The notes: generated by a model not told the origin, from the letters alone. DNA of 64,000 nt from Hysterangium stoloniferum (GCA_015178975.1 WHVD01000224.1:47839-111838), one strand, 5' to 3'; shown: positions 11,834 through 21,335, numbered from the stretch's first letter. Program-made: numbers and translations.

Positions 11834-12109
11834 TTTTTAGTCCGACGAGTCTCAACCCCATTTCACCGCTGCGATATTTAAATTATCTTCGGGTTATCGG
11901 CCCCAACCCTAGTTATCACTGATGCTGAATTTTAGTTAACCAGTTCAGTCTGTATGTTGATTATGGTTACTTTCGAGAAAATTAAAGATTATGAAATTAG
12001 CACTGGAAGTATTTATCAAGTCTTCCTCGCAGGTGAGAATAGATTACTATGTCACATGTAGTCCGAATATGAAGACCATACTCGAATCACTAAATCCTTG
12101 GAAATTCGT
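11834..12109. other. Gene-free stretch
   Basis: AT-rich sequence in which I see no gene, repeat copy or RNA. Confidence 0.4.
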
Positions 12110-12560
12110 TACTTACTGCCCGTTATGAGCAGATTCAGGAGCCCCAAAACCAGACGAGTTACAAATGGAGGAGGCCTATGAGCTTCGGAAGAAAAGAGCC
12201 TATAACTAAATTGCGTTGCGCATTGAAGACGAACCGAGGGTAGTAAATATTGTGAATGATGATCCAAGGGACGCATGGAACAAATTAAAAACAACATACA
12301 GAATGTGTTTAACCAATAGTCGAACAATGTAATTGTCAGCACTTGTTTGAATACGCTATGACGGAACTGGTATTATCGAATATAAAGCCCACATGGATTC
12401 GATGAGATTGAAACTATTGGGGGTGGATTATATTATAGAGGACATGACTATCTTAGCCCGTTAATGTGACGACGAGGTGTTTGACGTCATGTCGACAATG
12501 ATTGACTATGAATTGGACACAGTCACGAAATCGTCAATTAATTGCGTCAAATTGAAATAA
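12110..12560 (+). pseudogene. Relic of a Ty1/copia gag (UBN2-like)
   Basis: In broken plus-strand frames one reads DDPRDAWNKLKTTYRM, then IIEYKAHMDSMRLKLLGVD and DDEVFDVMSTMIDYELD. This is the order DPxEAWxxL...SMRLKL...I found in the capsid-like UBN2/Retrotran_gag_2 domain of copia elements. At least three stops interrupt it. It is too diverged from the element at 13.1-17.8 kb to be a copy of it. Confidence 0.55.
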
Positions 12561-12739
12561 TAAAAGAAGTTCGTCCCACATTCTGAGAAGGCTCAGCATT
12601 TGCTGCAAGGAGAGGTAGATATGCATTCAGGTCCTCCATGAGAAATGGGAAATAAATGGCGAAAAACTCTATAGGATTTTATGGCCAAGGAACCCAATTG
12701 AACGTGTTCAGGTTATGACAGCACAATATTTTGAAGATG

Positions 12740-12888
12740 TGGGATGATGGAATTTAGGCTGCAGTGGATGTCTGGGTGGACGATGCAACATCAGTAGGAG
12801 ATGAGGATCGACTTCTACTAGAGTCAGAAAAGGCAATTAATGATCAATTTGGAATTTCGAGAAAAGGTGAAGCTCACTGGATTTTAGG
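12740..12888 (+). pseudogene. Relic of copia reverse transcriptase
   Basis: The frame VWVDDATSVGDEDRLLLESE and GISRKGEAHWILG corresponds to the catalytic F/VDD loop and the following LGxxxxFLG region of copia RT. It ends exactly where a U copy begins (aataggatctac). It probably belongs to the same dead element as the gag relic just upstream. Confidence 0.55.
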
Positions 12889-13144
12889 AATAGGATCTAC
12901 CTGAAGGCATCGACATGTGCCTCCCGTGCTTGGATGGAGAGTGTGTGTGGGGGGGTGATGTGACGTGCATGCATGTGCAGCTGCATTAAGGGATGCTTGG
13001 GTATCCGTGAGTATCAGCTGGGAAGCTTTGATGATTGAGTTGGTGGCATTGGTGATAGAACAACAGCGGACCGCCACTTAAGGACCTTGCTGCTGTCACG
13101 GAGAAGGAGAAGAACAATTATGAGTTTATGCCGGTAGTAAGGTA
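12889..13144 (+). pseudogene. U2 left half, interrupted by the copia element
   Basis: Aligns with the 5' part of other U copies: aggatctacctgaaggcatc, the Cys/His segment, then gagttggtggcattggtga, up to the phrase ccggtagtaaggta. The reading resumes at 17,799 with ttgggcttgtcatgg, so this and the piece at 17,799-18,371 were one gene before the insertion. About 60 bp after the Cys/His segment is missing relative to other copies. Confidence 0.7.
13140..13144. repeat. Target-site duplication (left), AGGTA
   Basis: AGGTA directly precedes the TG of the 5' LTR and recurs at 17,794-17,798 directly after the 3' LTR. Removing the element and one copy restores the U2 sequence. Confidence 0.9.
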
Positions 13145-13273
13145 TGTTAGATTGAGTAATGCTAGCACAGTTTCCCAGGGTTAGATGGTGTAATGGGTTA
13201 ACACCTCTGTTATGTAAGCAGGAGCCCTGGGTTCAATTCCCAGTCTGGCCATTCATTTTCTACACTTTTAATA
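13145..13273 (+). repeat. 5' LTR (129 bp) of the copia element
   Basis: Starts TGTTAGATTGAG and ends TTTTAATA (the 3' copy ends TTTTAACA, the expected CA terminus). It is unusually short, and 73 of its 129 bases form a tRNA-shaped sequence. No obvious Pol II TATA box is seen. Confidence 0.92.
13179..13251 (+). tRNA. tRNA-like sequence inside the 5' LTR (Thr-TGT-like by position)
   Basis: A 73-nt cloverleaf can be drawn: acceptor GGTTAGA with TCTGGCC (7 pairs, two G-U) and discriminator A; D arm GTGT/ACAC; anticodon arm TCTGT/GCAGG (5 pairs, two G-U) with loop TATGTAA; T arm CTGGG/CCCAG with loop TTCAATT. The A-box-like TGGTGTAATGGG and B box GGTTCAATTCC (13230-13240) are well placed, and a TTTT terminator lies at 13256-13259. 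Position 33 is A rather than the near-universal U, so it may not be a decoding tRNA; the anticodon TGT is a positional reading. It may instead act as an internal Pol III promoter or structural part of the LTR. Confidence 0.6.
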
Positions 13274-13289
13274 GGTTATGGGCCCCAGC
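13274..13289 (+). promoter_or_regulatory. Primer-binding site, complementary to the middle of initiator tRNA-Met
   Basis: GGTTATGGGCCCCAGC follows the LTR with no spacer. It is complementary, with one extra C, to the anticodon arm of eukaryotic initiator tRNA-Met (GCTGGGCCCATAACC) rather than to the tRNA 3' end. This is the half-tRNA priming known from Drosophila copia. The element therefore probably primes minus-strand DNA from a cleaved initiator tRNA. Confidence 0.8.
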
Positions 13290-13437
13290 TTCTAATTGTA
13301 ATACACATTACTATAAGTACTTGAATTTGGAGGCATAACAAACCAACATTTGTGTTTGGTTGAGCCTGTCACTTTTGCTTGCATAAGCAAGAAACCTTAA
13401 TTTTCGGATTTTCGAAAATTTCCCTACTGTGTCAAGC

Positions 13438-14535
13438 ATGACATCCTCAGAATCATTACCAAAATTCAAACCATTAAACAACCAAAATTATCCAGAATGG
13501 TCTGGAGAAATGAAGGCATGGTTGATGAAGTTGAGTTATTGGAAGCTTGTTTGTGGAAAAGAAATCAAGCCAGTAAATGGCAGTGATAACATTGAGAAAT
13601 GGGAAACAAAGGCAGAGAAAGCAGCTGCAGAGATATATCTTATGGTGGAAAATGATCAGAGGGTGCATTTCTGTGGATTTGAAGAAGATCTAATCAAAAT
13701 GTGGGACTTGTTGGAAAGGATATACTTACAACAAAAACCAGGAGCCCGCTTCAATGCCTATGATGACCTATTCTCAATCCAAAAGGATGTAAAGGAGTCT
13801 TTGATGGATTTGGGTGTCAGAATTGATAAAGCAATGGGGACTATTCAAAACCTGCACCCAAAGGACTTCACAATTGAAAAGTTGGATGAAGAATTACAAT
13901 GCATGGCACTCATCTGGGCTCTTCCTGAGGAATATGCACACCTCTCCTCATCATTATTACTCATGGAGAAGTTGGACAAGAATACCATTCTCCAGGCATT
14001 TAGAAGTGAGGAACTAAATTGCAATCACCGTGGAGAAATGGTTAATAAGGCCAAAGCACCCATCAAGCATCGAAAAAAGATGGTTTGCTATAATTGTGAC
14101 AAGGAAGGGCACCTCAGCTATGACTGTCCAAAGCCAAGGAATAAAGAAAAGATACAGCAATACTGGCAGTCACGCAACAGTGCTAACAAGATGGAAGAGA
14201 CAAAAATAGAGAAAGTAGAGGAACAGACAGGAAAAGCAAGTGTCTTTTCACAACATGATGCATGTGCAACCTCAGCTAATATCTATGATTGGAATACAGA
14301 CACAGGGGCCACATCACATATGACACCCCATTACAACTGGTTCCACACCTATACCCCATACAGAACCCCAATAAAACTTGCAGACAATAGAATTGTATAT
14401 TCTGAAGGTGTTGGGAGTGTTATTTTTCAACCAATCATTGATGGAAGAGTTAGCTGGGAGGTTGAATTCACAAAGTATTACATGTTCCAGCTTTACATAA
14501 TAATCTTCTTGCTGTCCATACCTCACACGTTATAA
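13438..14535 (+). CDS. Copia Gag and protease region
   Basis: Starts at ATG 13438 (a GTG three codons upstream is not needed). Residues about 10-210 form the UBN2-like capsid region (YPEWSGEMKAWL, then DLLERIYLQQ and LPEEYAHLSSSLLL). A CCHC zinc knuckle CYNCDKEGHLSYDC lies at 14089-14130, and the protease active site DTGATSHM at about 14298-14321. The natural polyprotein should continue into integrase, but the frame shifts near 14,474 (after EVEFTK) and again near 14,515, so the last residues before the stop are out of register. It encodes the virus-like-particle protein and processing enzyme. Confidence 0.88.
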   Translation: MTSSESLPKFKPLNNQNYPEWSGEMKAWLMKLSYWKLVCGKEIKPVNGSDNIEKWETKAEKAAAEIYLMVENDQRVHFCGFEEDLIKMWDLLERIYLQQKPGARFNAYDDLFSIQKDVKESLMDLGVRIDKAMGTIQNLHPKDFTIEKLDEELQCMALIWALPEEYAHLSSSLLLMEKLDKNTILQAFRSEELNCNHRGEMVNKAKAPIKHRKKMVCYNCDKEGHLSYDCPKPRNKEKIQQYWQSRNSANKMEETKIEKVEEQTGKASVFSQHDACATSANIYDWNTDTGATSHMTPHYNWFHTYTPYRTPIKLADNRIVYSEGVGSVIFQPIIDGRVSWEVEFTKYYMFQLYIIIFLLSIPHTL

Positions 14536-15547
14536 AGAATTTGACATACACATTTCATCCAAAACCATAAGATTTAATCGCCATGGGAATCTTTTATTCA
14601 CTGCATCAATCACTGATTGAAATGTGGGCTACTTGGATGGCAAGACTATTATAAATAAAATGGAGAATGTGCACATGTCCTCTACTTTACCTCTAGATCT
14701 GTCTCTGTGGCATAGAAGATTGGGACATCACTACTATGAGGGGATAAAGAATCTAATGAGAAGAAACATGGTCAAAGGATTGGTACTTAATTCAAAGGCT
14801 AAACCAGATCCAATTTGTGAACCATGTCTTGCAGGAAAGATGCATGCCAACCCATTTCCCCCCTCAGAACATCACTGCAATGAACCTTTGGAGTTGGTAC
14901 ATACAGATGTACATTATATTGGAACAAGATCCTGATCTGGATATTACTATTGGGTTACATTCATTGATGAGGCTTCAAGATTCTATTACATCATCCCAAT
15001 CAAGTCCAAAAGTGGTGTTTTCTGGGCATTCAAACGGTACAAAGCATTTGCAGAAAACCTCCTTGGATGGAAAATAAAGAAACTTAGGGATGACAAGGGT
15101 GGAGAATACATGTCAAGGGCATTCATTGAATTCACCGATAAACATGGTATCTTGTGTCAGCATACAGTCTGTAATAGACCTCAGCAAAATGGAATGGCAG
15201 AGCATGCAAACCGGACATTAGCAGAAGGGATTACAACCATGCTAACAGACTCTGAACTACCCAAGAACTTCTGGGAGTACTGCCTGGCTGCATTTGTACT
15301 CATCTGGAACCACTGCCCATCATCTGCCTTAAAGGACAAAACCCTATATGAAATTTGGCACAAAAGGAAACCAAATATCAGTCACATCAGAGTTTGGGGA
15401 TGCATTGCATATGTCCACATTCAAAAGGATAAACGATCAAGCCTGGGATCTCACATGGAGAAATGCATCTTCATTGGGTATCCTGAAGGGTATAAGGGAT
15501 GGTTATTCTACAACCCATTGACAAGAAGGATAGTGATCAGTGAATGA
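14475..15547 (+). pseudogene. Copia integrase region, with in-frame TGA codons
   Basis: From about 14,522 one frame runs through LTRYKEFDIHISS, the HHCC zinc-binding region (LWHRRLGHH ... CEPCLAGK), and the catalytic core with aspartates in HTDVHY and RDDKGGEYMS and glutamate in QNGMAEHANRTL. A GYPEGYKGW motif follows near 15,480. The frame is interrupted by TGA at 14,618, 14,933 and 15,545, each at a place where arginine (CGA) would fit. No indels occur in this part. It would insert the cDNA into the genome if intact. Confidence 0.85.
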
Positions 15548-17460
15548 GCTGAATTTGATGAACGATACACATGGAAACACCAACCACCACAAGTTCCAGA
15601 TACTGGTGGGAAGGATGAATCAAGTACTAGGGATTATATCCCAGGGGGTCCAGTTGTTGAAGGAGATGATAATCCACCGAGTGAATTACCAACTGCCCCT
15701 GTGGAGGATCATGAATTCCCTGTACCTGAATCCGAAGACAATGTTATCACACCATCCCCCCAGATCACAGATAATGAGGAGGAGGAAGAGGAGGAGGAAG
15801 ATAACAGACCAATTGCTATTCGAAAACCTTTGCACAACAAAAAACCTCCTAATGAATGGTGGAAAACCTGGGAACCCAATCCTACCACTTCTGACAGTAC
15901 CGATGAAGTGGAATTGGAGGAGGCACATGTGTCAATTATTTCTGAACCAAGGACATTTACAGAGGCAATGAATGGTCCACAGGCAAGACAATGGAGAGAG
16001 GCAGCCTTGGAGCAAATGAACACACACATGAGCAATGGAACTTGGACCATAATGAAACTACCACCAGGAACAAAGGCTATAGGATCAAAATGGGCTTTCA
16101 AAGTGAAACGAAAGGCAGATGGATCAATAGAATGGTTTAAGGCACGATTGGTTGCTAAAGGATACAACCAGAGACCAGGATTTGACTATACAGAGATTTT
16201 TGCCCCAACAATGTGCCATGCTACTATTCATCTAGTCTCAGCACTGGCTGCAGCAGAAGGCCTTCACCTCTGATCAGTTGACATATCACATGCATTCATC
16301 AACAGTGATATTGATGCAGAAATATACATGGTCCAGCCAGAAGGATTTCACCAAGGAGAATCAGATGTAGCATGTAGACTAGACAAGTCGCTCTATGGAC
16401 TCAAGCAGGCAAGCAATCTCTGGAGCAAATACCTGCGGAGTGTACTAGAGAAAATGGACTTCAAGCAGATTTATTCTGATCCATCAGTCTATATCTATCA
16501 ACGAGATGGAATCAAAGTCATTGTTCCCATATTTGTAGATGACATCACCCTTGCAGGACCATCTGAAAAAGTCCTGGATGATTTTGTAGCTGAATTAGCT
16601 ACACATTTCAAACTCAGGGATCTAGGACCTACATCTTTCCTATTAGGCATTGAAATCACACGAGATCAAGAAAAGCAGACTATCTCTCTATCACAACGCC
16701 AGTACATCTTGAACAAATTACAGGAATTTGGGATGTCAAATTGTCATACAGTGGGTACACCCATGGATCCAGAGGCAAAACTATCATCAGATCAGTCACC
16801 CAAAACCATGGAGGAATGAAATGAAATGCATGACATTCCCTACATTAATGCAGTTGGGTCCATGATGTACTTGGCCACTACCACCCGTCCCGACATTGCA
16901 TACACTGCAGGAATATTGGCTCGGTTTAATTCAAACCCTGGTATAGCACATTGGAAGGCTGTCAAGCATCTATTCCGATATTTGAAGGGAACTATGGATA
17001 TGAAACTCACATATGGTCCTGATCCATTAAATACAGATCTATTCGTTGGCTTCAGTGATGCTAGTTATGGTGGAGACAAGGACAGTGGAAAATCAACAAC
17101 AGGGTACATAATCAAAGTGGGATCAGGAGCAGTATGTTGGAGCAGCAAACTACAACCAATTGTGACACTATCCACCACAGAAGCTGAATATGTTGCTGCA
17201 GTTGCAGCAGGGAAGGAGATCTGTTGGATGCAGAACCTGTTAAAGAAATTGGGATACAAGGCACCATGTCCATCAAAACTCTTCATTGACAACCAGTCAG
17301 CACTAACTGTAGCCAAGAATCCAGAACATCATGGATGAATGAAATATCTGGACCTATGCTACTACTGGTTATGTGACATGGTAGAAAAGGAATAAATCAA
17401 CCCTATCTACCTACAAACAGATAAAATGCCGGCAGATATCTTAACCAAAGCATTACCAAA
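15548..17460 (+). pseudogene. Copia reverse transcriptase and RNase H region
   Basis: The frame continues from integrase through an acidic linker (EEEEEEEED near 15,778-15,804), then WREAALEQMNTH, GSKWAFKVKRKADGS, LVAKGYNQRPGFDYTE, and the RT active site FVDDITLAG at about 16,534-16,560. VGSMMYLATTTRPDIAY follows. RNase H residues are visible in SDASYGGD, STTEAEYVA and FIDNQSAL, and the copia C-terminal motif DKMPADILTKALPK follows near 17,422. Stops lie at 16,271, 16,817 and 17,336 (TGA) and 17,393 (TAA), all explainable by C-to-T change. Confidence 0.88.
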
Positions 17461-17509
17461 ACCAAAGGTGGAAAAGTTCAGATCTATGATGGGATTAGGA
17501 AATTTAACA

Positions 17510-17524
17510 GGTTATGGGCCCTGC
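17510..17524 (+). promoter_or_regulatory. Second copy of the primer-binding core near the 3' end
   Basis: GGTTATGGGCCCTGC shares the exact 12-base core GGTTATGGGCCC with the site at 13,274-13,285. It lies after the end of the coding region, about 140 bp before the 3' LTR. A chance exact 12-mer in a 4.6-kb element is unlikely. It could extend primer-tRNA contact as a bipartite site, as known for yeast Ty3. Confidence 0.5.
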
Positions 17525-17655
17525 TGTGTGCTATAGGGCATGGTTCCTGTGTGTAGAGTGAACAGCTATATTTCTGTGTGGTATAGTGGACAAGTCTGGA
17601 CAAAAGAGCCAGAGAGGACCTATATCTGCTTATAATATAGTTGAGTGCTAGCATT

Positions 17656-17664
17656 AAGGGAGTG
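17656..17664 (+). promoter_or_regulatory. Polypurine tract of the copia element
   Basis: AAGGGAGTG directly precedes the 3' LTR and is the expected primer site for plus-strand DNA synthesis. Confidence 0.7.
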
Positions 17665-17793
17665 TGTTAGATTGAGTAATGCTAGCACAGTTTCCCAGGG
17701 TTAGCTAGTGTAATGGGTTAACACCTCTATTATGTAAGCAGAAGCCCTGGGTTCAATTCCCAGTCTGGCCATTCATTTTCTACACTTTTAACA
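17665..17793 (+). repeat. 3' LTR (129 bp) of the copia element
   Basis: Same length as the 5' LTR with five differences; ends TTTTAACA. The right target duplication AGGTA follows at 17,794-17,798. Confidence 0.92.
17699..17771 (+). tRNA. tRNA-like sequence inside the 3' LTR (degraded)
   Basis: Same 73-nt cloverleaf as in the 5' LTR. The acceptor now has one mismatch (GGTTAGC against TCTGGCC) and the anticodon stem one A-C pair; the T arm and B box GGTTCAATTCC are unchanged. The TTTT terminator is at 17,776-17,779. Confidence 0.45.
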
Positions 17794-17798
17794 AGGTA

Positions 17799-18371
17799 TT
17801 GGGCTTGTCATGGACAAGGTCAGAGGTCATTTCTTGAAGAGTTGAGTCATCCTGAGGTACGTCATACTCTTGTAATGTTTTTGAGTCCCTCTTCTCTGCA
17901 GGACTGACAGGACTCTGCAATCTCAGATACATGACATCCACCCTCCAATCGATATTCTCACTTCCAGCCTTCCGCACATACTATCCCGTACCCTTTCTCA
18001 ACCCCACCTGTTCCTGCGCCGAAGAGTTCCCTACATCCTGTTTTGACTTTCAGATGCACAGAATAGTGGTCAGAATCCACTCAGGCTGGTTATCACACCC
18101 TCATGGCCATTTCCCCTCTTACACCACCAGTGTCCCTATCACCACCAAAGTGCTGGTGAGCCCATGGAACCAATACCATTGAGTCCACGAAGAATTCTCG
18201 ATGACGAAACAGCAAGATGCTCAAGAGTTCTTCGCATATATATTCTTAAAGCCCTGCAGCAACAAGCTAAAAACACGTCCCAAAGCCAGAGCCTACTGTC
18301 ATCTTCTGCTTTCAGGTGGAACAAGAGTCACTGTGTATGTAGTGCAAGGGTGTGTATGCTAGCTTGTGGAT
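17799..18371 (+). pseudogene. U2 right half
   Basis: Continues the U gene interrupted by the copia element. LTGLCNLRYMTSTLQSIFSL at about 17,904 corresponds to the USP catalytic-cysteine region, but a short deletion has removed the GNSC residues. Later frames give the remnant of the hydrolase segment (LDDETARCSRVLR is the out-of-frame reading of QQDAQEFF; the FKSLIG part is deleted) and then the VEQESL-type region. It ends at 18,371, where the transposon-type insert begins. Confidence 0.65.
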
Positions 18372-19372
18372 AGAACTGGGGATATCTCTGTGACAGATTT
18401 ACCTGGACCAGAAAATCCAGGAATACCAACAGCTAATTGTAATGATCCCATTTTTGGATGTTGCTGAAATGTTTTGTGAAGCTGAGATCTTTCATTGGCA
18501 AGAAGATGGAGTCTATGAGTAGGTCATTGGTGAAGGTGTGTCCCACCATTGTGATACATAATCCTATTCTTATAATGAATAATTGTAGACAATACATTGC
18601 ATATCACATGTTGTAAATTCCATCCACAGTCACAACTGCAGTTAAATTGTTTTTGAATACCAGTATCTCTAGTCTGAGGCTGAATGATAATATCACAGTC
18701 AGGATTTTTGCAATGTATGATACCCAAACATTTACGTTTTGTATGCTTTCCATGATCTAAAGTTGGAGAATTTATATCATGGTGTTTATCCCCACCTAGC
18801 ACTACAGTTTCCCAGTGAATAGATAACTTGTTGAGGGCTTCATATTCAGAATGTGTAAACTGATGTGACCATTCACCATCAGGCCATCCATCCCAGTCTT
18901 GAACTTTTTTATTCTCCATTGGTCTGATAGATGATTGTGGAGCCTTGAGATGGTTTTTAGATATGAAGTTGGGAGATTGTGATAATTGCTCTAATTTTGG
19001 TAAAGGAACTGAGGGAGTAGCAATGGTAATGCTAGGCTTTGATGGCTTGGAAGTAACATCATCAGAAATAGTGTGAGGTGGGGCTTGGGAATTGAATATA
19101 GATGGAGTGATGTGATTTGGATTTAAAAAATAACCAAAAGAATTTCCTATCAATAATGAATTAATTATTCTGTATTAAATAATTGAGTATAACTTGTACC
19201 TTCCAGATCATAACCAGGTAACATCCTAGGTAGATAAAGTCCATGATGGTATAGTCCAGCAACTACATATATAATTTAGTAAAACATAGAAATGATTAAA
19301 GGAAACTTGGCATACCTTTTCCAGGGGTAGATACTGTTGGTTCACAGTCTTTGATATTGACAATATCAGGCC
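18372..19372 (-). pseudogene. WRKY-GCM1-like zinc-finger gene of a transposon, 3' truncated
   Basis: Exons on the minus strand: about 19,372-19,316, 19,260-19,200 and from 19,146 down to the border. Intron 19,199-19,147 is GTACAAG...TTGATAG and joins YDLE to GNSFGYF in frame. After a Ser/Pro-rich linker comes WDGWPDGEWSHQFTHSEYEA, then a Cys/His domain with CLGIIHCKNPDC, CSCDCGW and HNGGTHLH, the C-x-C-x-H-x-H layout of GCM/WRKY-type fingers that accompany MULE and related fungal transposons. A TGA at 18,524 falls where CGA arginine would fit, and the frame stays open beyond it (FSGPGKSVTEISPVL) to the border. No transposase catalytic core is present. Confidence 0.55.
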
Positions 19373-19884
19373 TAGAATGAAATCCAAATAACTTGTGAAA
19401 ATAATGGAACAGAAACTATATAAATACTATATAAGAATTAATTCAAAAGGTATTATAATAATATACCATTAGAGAAATGAGAGAGATAGTTCCCAGGTAA
19501 GAGGAATGGCTAAATAAATTTCAAAAAGTCTAATAAGCAGTGTAAGTGATCCAGTAAGCCAAGACTTCCAAAGTATACATTCACAGGGATCCAAAGTGTC
19601 CACAGATGATGCTTCTTGACTGATATGATATTCCACCAACAGAGAAGGAAAAGAGATGGCTATCTAAGAGAATGGATAGTATCTTTCCAAAGCAAGAGAT
19701 TCCCAAAACTCTTACAGAAGTGTAGAATAACTGGAAAGAAACAATGCTCTATAACACTGAATGAATAGAGAAGCTGATCAGAGTGTCACCAAAAGATATA
19801 GTGTGATTTGGCTCAAGAATTGGAGAGGTTGACTGTTGAGGCTCAAAAACATTTCAAACTCCGACATTGAGTCTCACTGTGGGG
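19373..19884 (-). other. Upstream part of the zinc-finger gene, unresolved
   Basis: AT-rich sequence that may include the 5' exons or promoter of the minus-strand gene. I cannot place a start codon with confidence. Confidence 0.3.
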
Positions 19885-20203
19885 GTGCCGCGCACTGCTT
19901 GAGGGATGCCGCGAAAAGTGGACAATTGCCGCGAATGTGCATTTTGGCTTCAAACTAAAACATAGCTATATTTTGAATGGTAATATTCAAAATACCATTT
20001 TAAATGATATATGCACTTCAAAAAAGGACTATTTACAATTTTAAACATCCAAACCCAGTCTTAAAGTAAATTAACAAGGCCCCAATGAACAGATTGATAT
20101 ATTATGAAGAACATAGACAAAACTATGTCTATTTTATGCTAGGTAAATGTGTCTTTGAAGGCATTTTGAGGTGTTCGCGGCAGTCGCGACACCTGCGCGG
20201 CAC
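19885..20203. repeat. Inverted GCCGCG-type repeats, possible MITE or transposon end
   Basis: GTGCCGCGCA at 19,885-19,894 recurs inverted as TGCGCGGCAC at 20,194-20,203. Further GCCGCG motifs follow inward on the left (near 19,908 and 19,926), and TCGCGGCAGTCGCGAC stands on the right (near 20,175). The interior is AT-rich and non-coding. This suggests a roughly 320-bp non-autonomous element or one transposon terminus. Confidence 0.45.
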
Positions 20204-20212
20204 TTTCCCATG

Positions 20213-21335
20213 GCCCAATTGTGACTGTCACAGACTGTCGTGCCAATCGCCGTCATCTGAAGCTTGTGTTTACCGGAACACTGGGCCGTGCCCTAGGGTA
20301 CGATGGGAGGAGATGGTATCCCGGTATTCATACCGGTTACTCTAGGATCAATCCATCATCACCCGACTCCATCGTAGACTTATTCGTGTCCGAAGTGCGT
20401 TCATGGTGTCTCGGCACTGCTTTAATGGACCAACAACTTCGAAGCTCGCACACAATTCATCAATTGGCCAATCAACTACTGGACTTCGGGTTTCTGGAAC
20501 CAATTGAGGGCGATATCGAGGATGGAGATCTGGGGTCCATCGCGTTGTGGGACGTGGGCTATCGGGATAAAATTACAGGCGATTTTGTAGTGTGTGGGAA
20601 TCTACATGAGTGGTTCTCTGAAACCCACGGTATAGAGCCGTTAGTCGAAGTTTTTGTTAACCTCAACGAGCGAGAATCTAGATCTTTAGACGAGGGTGAG
20701 AGTGTAACAATGCGAGCTGGAAAACCAATGAGAAGGTATTTTTCGAGCTAGCACACTGACCACCTATGATATTGGCAAAGGCAGCATCGAAGAGTTTTGC
20801 CGGCCCAGTGTCTATATCGCAGACTTAGACCCGTCGTCTGAAGTGCAGAAAGCGTGGAGAGCATATGCACCACTTTACATAAAGGAAAATGGGATCAAGG
20901 GTTTCCTTCCACACGAGTTGATGATCAGTAAGCATAGAAGACTTGTGGGGATGATATTGACCACTTTGTGACAACATTAAACGGCTTTAGGACAACAGTA
21001 GTTGTGGAAATGCCTCAGAATTTGTTAGTTTCACTTCCCCCTTCATCCATGTCAGAGCCTGACAGAGTAATTTAGTCACTCCGGAGATGTGGAACCGCGT
21101 AACATATTCCTGTTTGAACCTACTTCTCCGCGTTATATTTCTGGCCCCTCGGGGGGACTTGTCCTGGATGTGCAGTTGCGCGCTTCTTATGATGCCGAGC
21201 CCAGTTGGATTAATGACCTCGTGTGGCCGGACACGGTATTTAAGCCAGACCGGTGCGTGTCGATGTTGTCCTTATTAAATAGTATTGACGCCTTGAATCA
21301 GGTGGAAATGTTATTTTCAGCTATCTAGGTGCATA
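20213..21335 (+). pseudogene. K2: C-terminal region only
   Basis: Starts in the middle of the family at the exon DCRANRRHLKLVFTGTL. The frame stays open to 20,751 (SSPDSIVDLFVSEVRSWC, ANQLLDFGFLEP, ALWDVGYRDK, CGNLHEWFSET, GKPMRRYFSS). A shifted exon with SSEVQKAWRAYAPLYIKENG follows at about 20,830-20,970, then PRNIFLFEPTSPRY and QLRASYDAEPSWINDLVWPD at 21,089-21,328. The MLKL-like and kinase-like parts are absent because the insert at 18.4-20.2 kb lies at the breakpoint. It is the least interrupted copy of the long exon. Confidence 0.6.

Larger units (their letters stand above)
13145..17793 (+). mobile_element. Complete Ty1/copia LTR retrotransposon, inactive
   Basis: A 4,649-bp element with 129-bp LTRs, a primer-binding site immediately after the 5' LTR, gag, protease, integrase, RT and RNase H in copia order, a purine tract before the 3' LTR and a 5-bp target duplication. 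The LTRs differ at five positions (13185, 13187, 13209, 13222, 13272 against the 3' copy), four of them transitions, which suggests an insertion that is not very recent. Two frame changes near 14,474 and 14,515 and seven in-frame stops inactivate it. It interrupts gene copy U2. Confidence 0.95.
18372..20212. mobile_element. Insert carrying a truncated transposon-type gene
   Basis: About 1.84 kb unrelated to the K/U array. Its left border abuts a U copy and its right border enters K2 in mid-exon, so the flanks are not the two sides of one simple insertion. The left side holds a minus-strand gene with a zinc finger; the right side (19,885-20,203) has inverted GC-rich ends. No target duplication was found. 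Confidence 0.45.

Noticed and set aside
13179..13251. Ordinary chromosomal tRNA gene
   Set aside because: An identical-position copy lies in the other LTR, and the anticodon loop lacks U33. It is better described as part of the LTR, although it is annotated as tRNA-like.
15709..16167. 152-residue minus-strand frame inside the copia element, with a serine run
   Set aside because: It is the antisense of the acidic linker and RT start; the serine run is the reverse of a GAG/GAA glutamate run.
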